Shown here piece after piece: positions 1 through 9,476 of a stretch of 36,416 nt of DNA (the stretch's first letter is position 1; each line of letters starts with the position of its first letter). The position numbers and the translations under genes are program-made. The DNA lies in contig CACLVL010000009.1 in assembly GCA_902610415.1 (NCBI GenBank), positions 1 through 36,416 of the forward strand, read 5' to 3'. Origin of the DNA: an uncultured Alphaproteobacteria bacterium (lineage in GTDB: Bacteria; Pseudomonadota; Alphaproteobacteria; HIMB59). Below the pieces are notes generated by a model, which saw only the letters and a list, made by a program, of their open reading frames with translations, did not search any database and was not told the DNA's origin.

Positions 1-1
1 A

Positions 2-1123
2 GCATCGTTTGTAGAGTGGTTCTCTGAAGAGGCAAAAAGAGTTTACGGCGATACTATTCCCGATCCTTTGACCGATCGAAGAATAGTTGTTCTTAAACAA
101 CCTGTTGGAGTAGTAGCATCTATTACTCCTTGGAACTTCCCTAATGCCATGATTACAAGAAAGTGCGCTCCAGCGTTAGCAGTAGGGTGTCCTGTTGTAA
201 TTAAACCTGCAAGTCAAACTCCTTTTTCAGCATTAGCTTTAGCTGTCTTAGCAGAAGAAGCTGGTTTTCCCAAAGGCACTTTAAACGTCATTACTGGAAA
301 AGCATCGGCTATTGGCGATGAATTAGCCACTAACCCAATAGTTAGAAAATTATCTTTTACTGGATCTACCGAGATTGGAAAAATTTTGTTACAAAAATGT
401 GCAGGGACTGTCAAAAAAGTCTCAATGGAATTAGGGGGACATGCACCTTTCATAGTTTTTGATGATGCTAATGTTGATGATGCAGTTGCAGGTGCGATGC
501 AGAGTAAATTTAGAAATACAGGCCAAACTTGTGTTTGTGCAAATCGTATTTATGTTCAAGAAAAAGTTCACGAGGAATTTTGTAAAAAATTTGTAGATGC
601 TGTCTCTAAAATGAAAGTTGGAGATGGGATGAACGAGGAAAATTCATCAGGTCCAATGATCGATGAACATTCATTAAGTAAAGTCGAAGAACATGTTGAA
701 GACGCTGTTGCATACGGTGCTAAAGTAGCGATAGGAGGATCAAGACACTCCTTAGGATTAAATTTTTATCAACCCACTATCCTGACTGATGTAACTCCTC
801 AAGCTAAAATCACTACAGAAGAAACCTTTGGTCCTGTAGCTCCCATTTATAAATTTAAAGATGAAAAAGAGGTAATTGATTTAGCAAATAACTCTCCTTA
901 TGGATTAGCTTCTTATTTTTACTCACGTGACATTGGTAGGATTTGGAGAGTAGCAGAAGGACTAGAGTATGGGATGGTTGGAGTTAATACTGGCTTAACA
1001 TCTAAAGCAGAGGCTCCTTTTGGTGGAGTAAAAGAGTCAGGCCTGGGAAGAGAGGGCTCTAAGTATGGCATCGAAGATTTTATTGAAATAAAATATGTCA
1101 ATATGAGTGGCTTAGACAAATAA
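2..1123 (+). CDS. gabD: NAD(P)-dependent succinate-semialdehyde-type aldehyde dehydrogenase (5' truncated)
   Basis: The open frame enters from the left edge and its first in-window codons match the GabD-type stretch ending VYGDTIPDP, so the true start lies outside; the TTG near base 68 is only an internal codon. Visible are the cofactor-binding PWNFP segment, the FTGST loop, the SMELGG motif with the general-base Glu, and the catalytic Cys in GQTCVCANR (codon 530-532). The two Cys in QTCVC are typical of GabD rather than of the CoA-acylating IolA/MmsA enzymes. About 375 of the usual 480 residues are present. It oxidises a semialdehyde to the acid in the cytoplasm. It is followed after 9 bases by an oxidoreductase and inositol-type genes, so its natural aldehyde may come from that pathway. 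Family is certain; exact substrate is inferred. Confidence 0.92.
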   Translation, partial: ASFVEWFSEEAKRVYGDTIPDPLTDRRIVVLKQPVGVVASITPWNFPNAMITRKCAPALAVGCPVVIKPASQTPFSALALAVLAEEAGFPKGTLNVITGKASAIGDELATNPIVRKLSFTGSTEIGKILLQKCAGTVKKVSMELGGHAPFIVFDDANVDDAVAGAMQSKFRNTGQTCVCANRIYVQEKVHEEFCKKFVDAVSKMKVGDGMNEENSSGPMIDEHSLSKVEEHVEDAVAYGAKVAIGGSRHSLGLNFYQPTILTDVTPQAKITTEETFGPVAPIYKFKDEKEVIDLANNSPYGLASYFYSRDIGRIWRVAEGLEYGMVGVNTGLTSKAEAPFGGVKESGLGREGSKYGIEDFIEIKYVNMSGLDK

Positions 1124-1132
1124 GCCTTTTTT

Positions 1133-2290
1133 ATGAGTAAAGTTTTTAAGATAGGTTTAATTGGATGTGGTCATATATCCGAAACTTATTTTCGAGGTCA
1201 CGATTACTTTAACAATTTTAAAATTACTAAATGTGCAGATATTAATTCTGAAAATGCACAAAAATGTGCTGATAACTATGATATTACAGCCTGTTCAGTA
1301 GATGAACTATTAAAAGACACTGAGATTGAAGTAATTTTAAATTTAACAATACCCAGAGCACATTATGAAGTTGCAAAAAAATCTTTAGAAAATGGAAAGC
1401 ATGTTTACAGTGAAAAACCTATGGCAGTCAATTTCTCAGAGGGTGAGGAACTTTTAGCACTTTCAAAATCTAAAGGTTTATATATTGGAAACGCTCCTGA
1501 TACATTTTTGGGTGGGGGTATACAAAAATCGATAGATTTAATTAATCAAAATAAAATAGGAAATGTTCGACTTGGTAGTGCCATCTTTGCTTATCCAGGC
1601 GTCCAATCATATCATCCTAATCCAGAGCCTTGGTTTGCTAATAATGAAGGGGGCCCGGTAATGGATATGGGGCCATACTACCTTACAGCATTAGTAAATC
1701 TTTTAGGACCAGCTAAAAGTGTCTATGGAGTATCCACTAAAGTTTTCGAAAAAAGAGTAATTGGGATAGGTCCTAAAAAAGATCAAGAATTTTCTGTCGA
1801 GTGTCCAACAAGCTATTTAGTTAACTTAGAGTTTCATAACCAAGCTTTAATTCAAATTACTCTTTCATTTGATGTAGTTACTCATCAGCGCAATCATATT
1901 GAGCTTTACGGAGATAGGGGCTCAATGATAGTCCCAGACCCCAACATGTTTGGAGGGTCAGTTATGACAAGTAATGATGACTCTGGAATATGGGAAGAGC
2001 ATAAAACAGATGATTTACCACTTGGGAGAATAAATATTACTACCCAAAGTGGAAGAGCTAACGAGTCTCCCACAAATGCAAATTATCGCGGTGTTGGCCT
2101 TGCTGAGATGCTTTATTGCATTGAAAATGGCCTAAATCATAGGTGTAATGGTGAACTATCACTTCATGTTTTAGACATTATTAAATCTACTATGAAGGCA
2201 GCAGATTCAAGGACAACACAGGGCATTAAAACTTCATGTCAAAAAGCCGATTACTTCACCCAAGAAGAAATACAAAAAATTCTTAAGTAA
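1133..2290 (+). CDS. Gfo/Idh/MocA-family NAD(P)-dependent oxidoreductase
   Basis: The N-terminus carries a Rossmann dinucleotide fold (GLIGCGHISETY, residues 8-19), followed by the family's EKP motif in SEKPMAV near residue 95, whose Lys is normally catalytic. A second signature, GGPVMDMGPYYL near residue 180, is typical of sugar and cyclitol dehydrogenases of this family. At 385 residues it is full length. It sits between an aldehyde dehydrogenase and an IolC-like kinase, so it may oxidise inositol, an inositol isomer or a derived sugar (IolG-like role). The sequence does not show the specific substrate, and it is not a close IolG by eye. Family confident; role inferred from context. Confidence 0.85.
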   Translation: MSKVFKIGLIGCGHISETYFRGHDYFNNFKITKCADINSENAQKCADNYDITACSVDELLKDTEIEVILNLTIPRAHYEVAKKSLENGKHVYSEKPMAVNFSEGEELLALSKSKGLYIGNAPDTFLGGGIQKSIDLINQNKIGNVRLGSAIFAYPGVQSYHPNPEPWFANNEGGPVMDMGPYYLTALVNLLGPAKSVYGVSTKVFEKRVIGIGPKKDQEFSVECPTSYLVNLEFHNQALIQITLSFDVVTHQRNHIELYGDRGSMIVPDPNMFGGSVMTSNDDSGIWEEHKTDDLPLGRINITTQSGRANESPTNANYRGVGLAEMLYCIENGLNHRCNGELSLHVLDIIKSTMKAADSRTTQGIKTSCQKADYFTQEEIQKILK

Positions 2291-2323
2291 TAAAGATATT
2301 TCCTTTAGACTACATTTTCTCAA

Positions 2324-3286
2324 ATGGAATTTGATAAATCAAAAAAAATACTAGTAATCGGCAGGGCAGGTATGGATATATATCCTGAACCCCCAGGTAC
2401 TAAAATATCTGAGGTTAAAAATTTTTCTACTCATCTAGGTGGATCTGCTGCTAATACCTGTGTAGCTCTATCTCAGTTAGGTGTACAGTCTGATCTTTTA
2501 ACCTGTGTATCAGAGGATGCCATTGGTGAGTATATTTTTGAAAAATTGATGGAATTTAACGTGGGAAGTAACCTTTGTAGAAGAGTAGATAATAAGTTTC
2601 AAACGCAAATAGCTGTTGTGGAAACTATTCTTAAAAATAACCAATCTATTTTATACAGAAATAACTCTTGTGATTTACAGTTAAACAAAAACGACATAGA
2701 CAATATAAATTTTCAAGATTATTCTGCTGTATTTATTTCTGGCACTGCTTTGTCTTCTAACCCATCAAGGGACGCAGTATTTTATGCCACTCAAAAGGCA
2801 TCGTCGCTCAGTATTCCCTTAATTATTGATATGGATTATAGGCCATACAATTGGGAGTCGGATGAAATTAAGTCAAATATCTATAAAAAAATTATGAATG
2901 AAATGGATATTATTATAGGAAATGATTTAGAATTTAATATTGCAGATAATTCCACAGAAGGTTTTCAATTAGCCAAAAGCTTTATAAATGAGAAACCATC
3001 AATTATAATCTACAAAATGGGTGAAAAAGGATCGACAGTTATTACTAAAGAAAAAGAACAAAATTTTGGAATATTTAAAGTTGAAGCTATAAAACCAACA
3101 GGAGCGGGAGATGCTTTTAATGGGGGTTTTATCAGCTCTATTCTTCAAGGATATTCACTGGAGGACTCTATTAAAAGAGGCTCAGCAAACGCAGCTATCG
3201 TTGTCACTAAGGTGGGCTGCTCTTCAGCAATGCCAAATACTGATGAACTAGAAAATTTTATTAATCAACAAACAATGGAGATATAG
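2324..3286 (+). CDS. iolC: PfkB-family sugar kinase, IolC-like 5-dehydro-2-deoxygluconokinase
   Basis: A ribokinase/PfkB kinase of 320 residues. The N-terminal GRAGMDIYP and the glycine pair in THLGGSAANT (about 37-45) are the first PfkB signature. DMDYRPYNW near 169-177 resembles the IolC-specific DYRPxxW stretch. The C-terminal PTGAGDAFNGGF contains the anion hole and catalytic Asp263. IolC phosphorylates 2-deoxy-5-keto-gluconate using ATP. The next two genes are IolB and an IolJ-like aldolase, the steps before and after this reaction, which supports the assignment. Its stop codon directly abuts the IolB start. No clear Shine-Dalgarno sequence precedes the start at 2324, so translation may depend on the upstream gene. 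Confidence 0.85.
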   Translation: MEFDKSKKILVIGRAGMDIYPEPPGTKISEVKNFSTHLGGSAANTCVALSQLGVQSDLLTCVSEDAIGEYIFEKLMEFNVGSNLCRRVDNKFQTQIAVVETILKNNQSILYRNNSCDLQLNKNDIDNINFQDYSAVFISGTALSSNPSRDAVFYATQKASSLSIPLIIDMDYRPYNWESDEIKSNIYKKIMNEMDIIIGNDLEFNIADNSTEGFQLAKSFINEKPSIIIYKMGEKGSTVITKEKEQNFGIFKVEAIKPTGAGDAFNGGFISSILQGYSLEDSIKRGSANAAIVVTKVGCSSAMPNTDELENFINQQTMEI

Positions 3287-4129
3287 ATGCATATACCTTA
3301 CTCAGACAATAAGAATATCGCTTTATTTGGGGAGCAAAATAAAACCGTTCCCTTAGTATACTTCAATATTATTAATTTAAAAAAAGGTGAGAGTTATAGC
3401 TATAAACTTCCTGAGCATGAAACCAGCGTCGTTCCAGCTACTGGCATAGTGGAGCTTGAAGTCGATGGTATTAGACTTGGTCAAATTGGCACTAGAAAAT
3501 CTGACGTTTGGGATGGAGAACCCGAAGGGAGCTACATACCTACAAATGCAGAATGTACGATCACATGTCTTTCGGAGAGTACGGAGTGTTTTATTGCTGG
3601 AGGTATTTATGAGAAAAAATTAGAGGCATTTTTAGTTCAAAAAAAAGAAATTGATACAGTGCAATATGGATCCGATGATACAAAAACACATCGAAAAATT
3701 AAACATATCTTAGGAGCAAAGCATCATGAACAAGTTGGAAGATTACTTGTCAATGAACTCTATACAGTTGGAGCAGGAGGCTGGTCAGGTTTTCCTCCGC
3801 ATAAGCATGATACAAACAGACTGCCTGATGAAACACGTCATGATGAGGTTTATAATTATCGTTTTAGACCAGGACATGGTTTTGGAGTTCAGGTCATGCA
3901 ATATGAAGATGACAAAGAAGGTTTTGGTTATCAACTATTTAATGGATCCACAATAGCAATAGATAAGGGCTATCACCCATGTGTTGTTGCACCAGGATAT
4001 GAAATGTACTATTTTACAATTTTAGTTGGTCTTTCCCAAAGATCACTTGTTCAATATTTTCAAAAAACTCATGCTTATCAATTAGAAACAATTCCTGGTA
4101 TTAAGGATATGATAGCTAAATATAAATGA
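3287..4129 (+). CDS. iolB: 5-deoxy-glucuronate isomerase (IolB)
   Basis: A double-cupin isomerase of 280 residues, the normal IolB length. The second cupin has the metal-binding cluster GFPPHKHD (His172, His174) and the following DEVYNYRF (Glu187), matching the KduI/IolB consensus. IolB converts 5-deoxy-glucuronate to 5-dehydro-2-deoxy-gluconate in myo-inositol breakdown. It begins immediately after the kinase stop, and its own TGA overlaps the next gene in an ATGA junction, so translation is coupled through the pathway genes. This is the most diagnostic inositol gene in the window. Confidence 0.93.
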   Translation: MHIPYSDNKNIALFGEQNKTVPLVYFNIINLKKGESYSYKLPEHETSVVPATGIVELEVDGIRLGQIGTRKSDVWDGEPEGSYIPTNAECTITCLSESTECFIAGGIYEKKLEAFLVQKKEIDTVQYGSDDTKTHRKIKHILGAKHHEQVGRLLVNELYTVGAGGWSGFPPHKHDTNRLPDETRHDEVYNYRFRPGHGFGVQVMQYEDDKEGFGYQLFNGSTIAIDKGYHPCVVAPGYEMYYFTILVGLSQRSLVQYFQKTHAYQLETIPGIKDMIAKYK

Positions 4130-4956
4130 CGATTGCAAGTCTCTCAGATGTTTTACAAAAGGCAAAAAAAGATAATTATGCAGTCGCAGGATTAGTCATA
4201 CTAGGCTGGGAAGATGCAAGATGCTATGCAGAGACAGCTGATGAAATTGGGTTACCTGTAATTCTTCAAGCGGGACCGGGTTGTAGAGCAAATACTCCAT
4301 TACCAGTTTTAGGTAAAATGTTCAGATACTTGGCTGAGCAATCCTCCAGTCCTGTCGTTTGTCATTTAGATCATGGTTATGCCAAGGAAGAATGTTTAGA
4401 GGCTATAGATAATGGATTTACATCTATTATGTTTGATGGGTCTAAACTTCCACTCAATGAAAATGTTGAAAAAACAAGAGAAATTGTTGAATTAGCGCAT
4501 AAACAAAATATTTCTGTAGAGGGAGAAATTGGTTTCGTAGGGTATAATGAGGGCGCTAAATCACAAAGCACAGACCCAGAGGAAGCAAAAACTTTTGCTA
4601 CCTTAACTGAATGTGATGCAATGGCAATTAGCGCAGGTAACGTACACTTACAGACCCAAAAATCTTCATCAATTGATATGCAAGTCATAAAGAAAATAGA
4701 AACTTTAACTGATGTGCCATTAGTTCTTCATGGTAGTAGTGGGATTGAAGACACACTTAAAAGAAAAATAGCTAATACAACGAATGTTTGTAAGTTCAAC
4801 ATCGGAACTGAGCTCAGGAAAACATTTGGTGATACTTTAAGAGAGGAAATAACAAAAAACCCAGGCACTTATGACCGTATAAAATTAATCAATTCCACAA
4901 TTCCAAGATTAAAAGAAGTAACAAAAAAAGTTTTAGAGAATATATCAAAAATTTAA
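4126..4956 (+). CDS. iolJ: Class II aldolase, IolJ-like (6-phospho-5-dehydro-2-deoxy-gluconate aldolase)
   Basis: A 276-residue class II (zinc) aldolase of the FbaA/KbaY/IolJ family. The zinc and catalytic site is visible as CHLDHGY (His80, Asp82, His83), followed by EGEIGFVG, SAGNVH and the phosphate-binding VLHGSSGI, and by KFNIGTELR near the C-terminus. IolJ cleaves the IolC product into dihydroxyacetone phosphate and malonate semialdehyde. Sequence alone would also permit a fructose- or tagatose-bisphosphate aldolase; the position directly after iolC and iolB favours IolJ. Its start overlaps the iolB stop by four bases. Confidence 0.82.
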   Translation: MTIASLSDVLQKAKKDNYAVAGLVILGWEDARCYAETADEIGLPVILQAGPGCRANTPLPVLGKMFRYLAEQSSSPVVCHLDHGYAKEECLEAIDNGFTSIMFDGSKLPLNENVEKTREIVELAHKQNISVEGEIGFVGYNEGAKSQSTDPEEAKTFATLTECDAMAISAGNVHLQTQKSSSIDMQVIKKIETLTDVPLVLHGSSGIEDTLKRKIANTTNVCKFNIGTELRKTFGDTLREEITKNPGTYDRIKLINSTIPRLKEVTKKVLENISKI

Positions 4957-4962
4957 TCATTA

Positions 4963-5916
4963 ATGATTAAATCTAACACTATTGAAAATAAATTTTTAAG
5001 AGTAAGGACTCTTAATATTGGAGCTACATTATTTGAAGTTTTTTATAAAAAGAAAAAAATAAATTTAATACTCAACTTAGGTAATATCTCTTCCTATAAA
5101 AATAATAAAAACTACTTAGGTGCAACATGTGGTAGGTATGCAAATAGAATTAGAAACAGCCAATTTAAAATTAAGGGTGTTAATTACAAATTAACAAGAA
5201 ATGAGGGAAAAAATATTTTACATGGAGGTAAAAAAGGATTTGACTCAAAAATATGGAGTGTTAAAAACTCATCAAAATCTCATATTACTTATTATTATAT
5301 ATCACCGGATAAAGAGGAGGGCTTTCCAGGAGAACTTTGCTCCTCATGTAGATACTCAATCAAAAACTCTGTTCTTAGTATTAACTTAAGAGCAAAGACT
5401 ACAAAAACCACACATGTAAATTTAGTCAATCATGCATATTGGAACCTAGATAAAATTAAAAAGGATGTTTTTGATCATTACGTCCAAATAAATGCTAATC
5501 ATTATTTAGAAAATGATGATGAAAATATACCTACTGGTAAGGTGATTAGTGTGGATGGTACAAGTTTTGATTTTAAAAAACTAAGTAAGATTAAGGATAA
5601 ATTTACCAATAAATTAATCAGTTTTGATGAAAACTTCATTATTAATAAGAATTCTAAATTTATAGCTAAAATTAAATCTTCTAAAAGTAATATTTCATTG
5701 AGAATTTCCTCAAACCAACCAGGTGTACAATTTTATACTGGTCAACATTTAAAATATTCTACTGATCGTAAGACAATTAAAAAATATCAAGGAATGTGTT
5801 TTGAGACACAGGGATTTCCTAATGCACCAAATAATTCAAAGTTTCCATCAACTCAATTAGATCCATCACAAACTTATAAACATAATATAAAGTTTGAGAT
5901 TGAAGAGATTAAATAA
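4963..5916 (+). CDS. galM: Aldose 1-epimerase (galactose mutarotase family)
   Basis: A 317-residue GalM-type mutarotase. Family landmarks are GATCGRYANRI (substrate-binding Arg), the catalytic His157 in NHAYWNL and the catalytic Glu281 in CFETQGFPNAPN. It interconverts alpha and beta anomers of free sugars. Six bases separate it from the upstream aldolase, so it is probably the last gene of this operon. That suggests the operon handles a sugar or sugar-like ring as well as, or instead of, free inositol. The protein is unusually rich in Lys, Asn and Ile, in line with the AT-rich DNA. Its stop directly abuts the stop of the convergent gene downstream, leaving no room for a separate terminator. 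Confidence 0.88.
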   Translation: MIKSNTIENKFLRVRTLNIGATLFEVFYKKKKINLILNLGNISSYKNNKNYLGATCGRYANRIRNSQFKIKGVNYKLTRNEGKNILHGGKKGFDSKIWSVKNSSKSHITYYYISPDKEEGFPGELCSSCRYSIKNSVLSINLRAKTTKTTHVNLVNHAYWNLDKIKKDVFDHYVQINANHYLENDDENIPTGKVISVDGTSFDFKKLSKIKDKFTNKLISFDENFIINKNSKFIAKIKSSKSNISLRISSNQPGVQFYTGQHLKYSTDRKTIKKYQGMCFETQGFPNAPNNSKFPSTQLDPSQTYKHNIKFEIEEIK

Positions 5917-6921
5917 CTATTCTTGTTTTTCTCTAAGTTTTATATTAAGTGAGTCAAAGAATATTTGAGGCACACTGAAAGCAAAGTTATTTAATAATGC
6001 AACAGAACTAACTTGCATTTGGTTCCCGTCTAACAATGGATCAATAAATTTTGATATTTGAATTTTATCATCTATATAATTCCAATTAAAAGTGGCATGA
6101 ACTCCTTTGCCATCTATATCGTAAAGATTTACAAAAATTATTGTTCCATTATTAAGAGTAAATCTAGTCTTTAAATCTGGAGAGTTAGGTAAATCAGACT
6201 TAAGAATAAAACCATTATGTTGTAAATCTGTTAATATATTTTGAGCATCAATAATTTTATCATCATCAATTTCATTGAATTGAGAAGTCAAATTTGTATG
6301 TATAAATTTTCCATCAACTGTATTTAAATTGATCATATTTTGATTATATATTTGAATTGATTTGATTTGAGATTTACCAATATTAATTAAATCAGTCGGT
6401 ACCCAATAAAAATTAGATACATCAGCAGTTAAATTCGTTGAAACTAGATAAGATTGATTGGAGTCAGATGCTTTTATGTAGGACCCTGGGATATTGTAAT
6501 TATATATACCTATATCTAGAGAATATAATACCTCATTATTTTTAGATTTTAATAATAACTGCATTTTATTTTCATCATCTAGACCTAATTTGTATAAAAG
6601 ATCTTCACGATTAGTTTTGGCATCTAATATATTCGCTTCACGAAGTTGAATAAAAAACCTACTTAAAAGTTCAGTATTTGCTGGAAAATTATTTGAGCTT
6701 GAAATAAGCCATTGATTATCAATATTTTCAATAACAGATTTTCCATTTTGATTAGAAAATTCAATGTAGGCTATTTCTGGCAAGACATCATCAAAACTTG
6801 GAAATAATAATTCAGATGATGAGTTTCTAGAGGTATTTTTGCCATCAAAATACATACCAAGTGCAACAACAAAAAACCCAAAAGATAACAAAACTAATAT
6901 TTTTAAATTTTTAATATACAT
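5917..6921 (-). CDS. DUF4340-type membrane-anchored protein of a Gld-like ABC system
   Basis: A 334-residue protein with one N-terminal membrane segment (about residues 8-25) and a large, probably periplasmic region with repeated short beta-rich units. Examples are the stretches around IEFSNQNGKSVIEN and IQIYNQNMINLNTVDG, which are typical of DUF4340. Members of this family usually follow GldG genes; here it abuts the GldG-like gene on the same strand. Its function is not established, but it probably forms the extracytoplasmic part of the ABC complex. It is the last gene of the minus-strand operon and meets galM stop to stop. Confidence 0.72.
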   Translation of the reverse strand: MYIKNLKILVLLSFGFFVVALGMYFDGKNTSRNSSSELLFPSFDDVLPEIAYIEFSNQNGKSVIENIDNQWLISSSNNFPANTELLSRFFIQLREANILDAKTNREDLLYKLGLDDENKMQLLLKSKNNEVLYSLDIGIYNYNIPGSYIKASDSNQSYLVSTNLTADVSNFYWVPTDLINIGKSQIKSIQIYNQNMINLNTVDGKFIHTNLTSQFNEIDDDKIIDAQNILTDLQHNGFILKSDLPNSPDLKTRFTLNNGTIIFVNLYDIDGKGVHATFNWNYIDDKIQISKFIDPLLDGNQMQVSSVALLNNFAFSVPQIFFDSLNIKLREKQE

Positions 6922-8757
6922 CTATCTGCTCTTTCTTTTTTTGATACCGAGTTGTCTTGGAATAATAAACATTAGTATAATTAAAAGAACAGGGATTAAA
7001 AAAGTATTTAAAATATTAATTTGATTTGCTAGTCGATCTATATCTTTGCTTAAATTTCTTCTAACTTCTCTTAATTGTTTACGAGTATTTTCTACTTGTA
7101 ATTGAAAATTTGCTAATTCCATTAATTGTTTGTCAGATAAATTGACACTTTCTACATCTCTACCACCTGATAAATTTTGAATTTGATTTAATGTTGTATC
7201 AAGTTGAGCTTGTAATTGTTGCTCTTGTCCTAAATACATCTGCTCAGCCTCTGCTTGTAGTTTTTGAACTACAACAAACGGCCTAAATGGAGCCTCTTTG
7301 TTTCTCAGATCAATAAATTCATCATATCCAGTCATTGAATCAAATACATTTGTAACTAAACTTCCATTATCAGATGTCGCTTCAATTACATTAGTATCTA
7401 GAAACTTTTGAATTCTTGCCCAAAATGCATTTCTTATAAAATCAGCATCACTGAAAACCACCACATTTATACTATTCGATGATTTTTTTATATGATTATC
7501 ATTTTGGAATTCAAAATCATTAAAATTACTTTTTGCGATGCCGCTTAATTTTACACCGAAGTCATAACTTATACCTGTTGGCTGAAAATTATTAATTAAT
7601 TTAATTGGGTCATGTACTTCTTTCATAGGCAAATCCATTGTGACCTCACTAGACGACATTATAGGTGTGTATGAAACTTCACTCTTACCGTCTAATGGTG
7701 ACAGACCCCCTGGAGAGACAAGTCTTATCAAAGATAGACCATCTCCAATCTCTTCTTCTTGATTGATATATTGTCCTCTAACCTCGGGCCAATTTAATTT
7801 CAATATAGTTTGTAAAGATGTATTATCAGTTATATTTTGTTGTGTTTGTAGTCTTGTAGCTTGAGCGCCATCTAAAATAACATTGCTATTGTAGTTAATA
7901 TTAAGAGTTTTTAAGACATTTTTTAAATTTGAGGATTTATTTGAATGGTCATTTTTCTCAAAAAATGGATCAACAAAAATCACTGACTTTCCTCCACTCA
8001 AGATGAATTGTTCAACCGCATATTCAGTTTTGTCACTAATATCAGAGGGGTGGTATACGATTAATAAGTCTATACCCTCGAAACTTTCTACGTCTGTATC
8101 TAAAAACTCAAAGTCATAAAAATAACTCAGCTCCTCAAGTATTGTATATTCACCTTGTCCAAGTTGATTATTTGGCATCATTGGTGGTGTGGTATCCACC
8201 CATGATAAAAAACCAATCATTGGTTTTTTTGATCTATTAAGTTTGTATACAATGTCAGTTAATTGTTTTTCTAATGTGCCAGCTTTTGAGGGGTCAAAAA
8301 AGGGTACAGTTTCAATATCATCTGTTGTATTTGATGCTATTAATCCAAAATATACTTTGGAACCTTCTTGATCTATGGGAAAGCCTTGCACACCATATCT
8401 ATTTACATAATCTTCATCATCTGAATAAGGCTCTGGTTCAATAAAGTTTAATTCAATTTTACCAGATGCTAGATCTGAATATCTATTTAATAGACCTTGA
8501 ACCTGATTAGCATAATTTTGAATGATTGGAATATTTTTAGACAAGTCTCTGCTATATACAAAATTAATTTTTATTGGTTCTTCTATTTCATCTATAACTC
8601 TCTTAGTTCCACTTGAAAGAGTAAAAGTTTTGGTAGAAGTAAAATCAACACCTAAATTAAAATTGATTTTTTGTATTATAAAATTAAATGATAAGAACAA
8701 AATAACAGTACTTAGTATAGATATTATTAAATAATTTTTTTGTAAAAATTTATTCAT
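6922..8757 (-). CDS. GldG-like auxiliary protein of an ABC-2 transporter
   Basis: About 611 residues. I place the start at 8757 because the ATG there overlaps the permease stop in a TAATG junction, as at the previous gene boundary; an in-frame ATG at 8799 would add 14 residues. An N-terminal membrane segment (NYLIISILSTVILFLSF) is followed by the extracytoplasmic DUF4350/GldG domain, with segments such as KPMIGFLSW and LLIVYHPSDISDKTEYAVEQF. A coiled coil lies near residues 510-580, and a C-terminal membrane segment ends in a basic tail. GldG was first described in Bacteroidetes gliding, but homologues occur widely in non-gliding bacteria. Probable role: a periplasmic or membrane partner of the ABC pair encoded upstream. 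Confidence 0.83.
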   Translation of the reverse strand: MNKFLQKNYLIISILSTVILFLSFNFIIQKINFNLGVDFTSTKTFTLSSGTKRVIDEIEEPIKINFVYSRDLSKNIPIIQNYANQVQGLLNRYSDLASGKIELNFIEPEPYSDDEDYVNRYGVQGFPIDQEGSKVYFGLIASNTTDDIETVPFFDPSKAGTLEKQLTDIVYKLNRSKKPMIGFLSWVDTTPPMMPNNQLGQGEYTILEELSYFYDFEFLDTDVESFEGIDLLIVYHPSDISDKTEYAVEQFILSGGKSVIFVDPFFEKNDHSNKSSNLKNVLKTLNINYNSNVILDGAQATRLQTQQNITDNTSLQTILKLNWPEVRGQYINQEEEIGDGLSLIRLVSPGGLSPLDGKSEVSYTPIMSSSEVTMDLPMKEVHDPIKLINNFQPTGISYDFGVKLSGIAKSNFNDFEFQNDNHIKKSSNSINVVVFSDADFIRNAFWARIQKFLDTNVIEATSDNGSLVTNVFDSMTGYDEFIDLRNKEAPFRPFVVVQKLQAEAEQMYLGQEQQLQAQLDTTLNQIQNLSGGRDVESVNLSDKQLMELANFQLQVENTRKQLREVRRNLSKDIDRLANQINILNTFLIPVLLIILMFIIPRQLGIKKRKSR

Positions 8758-9476
8758 TAGTCTCGATTTAAAAATTTTATAATTGTTAAATAATTCCAAA
8801 GAGCAATAAAGGATAAAAAGAAAAATAATCCTTTAATTGAGAAGAAACCTGTTTGAATACTTGAGAAATGAGTTAAAAAGCTAAAACTAGAAATGAGTTC
8901 CACTATTTCAATAGGTAAAATCCCCGTTATGAAATTAATCATCAGAGGAAATCCACTAATTGTGAAAAGGAATGATACTAAAATAGATAAAATAAAGGCA
9001 ATTATTTGATTGTTAGTTAATGAGGAAAAAAAAATACCAAGAGAGACATAAGCACCTGCCATTATGATAACCCCAAGATATTGGCCAATAATTACAAGGT
9101 TATCAGGATTTCCAAGATAATTTACAGTAATCCAAATAGGAAAGGTCAAAACAACAGAGAATACAACAAAAGCCCAAGTTGCAAAAAATTTACTCAACAC
9201 TATCTTCCACAAAGGAATTGGCAAAGTCATTAATAATTCAATAGTACCGAGTCTTTTTTCCTCGGACCAACTCTTCATAGTGACTGCAGAGACAAAGAAA
9301 ATAAAAACCCATGGAATAAAACTAAAAAAAACCGTTAAGTCTGCAACTCCTGAGGAGAAAAATGAGCCAAAATAAAATGTCAAGGACATAGAGGTCAAAA
9401 TAAATATTGCAGTAAAAATATAGGCGACAGGTGTAATAAAATATAATTTAAGTTCTCTTTTTATTAAAGCCAACAT
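8757..9476 (-). CDS. ABC-2 type permease, GldF-like
   Basis: A 239-residue integral membrane protein with about six transmembrane segments. It starts MLALIKRELKLYFITPVAYI, the usual opening of ABC-2 permeases, and has the conserved EKRLGTIELLMTLP stretch after the second segment. It is translated with a one-base TAATG overlap after the ATPase and before the GldG-like gene. With these it should form an inner-membrane ABC complex; exported substrate unknown. Confidence 0.88.
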   Translation of the reverse strand: MLALIKRELKLYFITPVAYIFTAIFILTSMSLTFYFGSFFSSGVADLTVFFSFIPWVFIFFVSAVTMKSWSEEKRLGTIELLMTLPIPLWKIVLSKFFATWAFVVFSVVLTFPIWITVNYLGNPDNLVIIGQYLGVIIMAGAYVSLGIFFSSLTNNQIIAFILSILVSFLFTISGFPLMINFITGILPIEIVELISSFSFLTHFSSIQTGFFSIKGLFFFLSFIALWNYLTIIKFLNRD

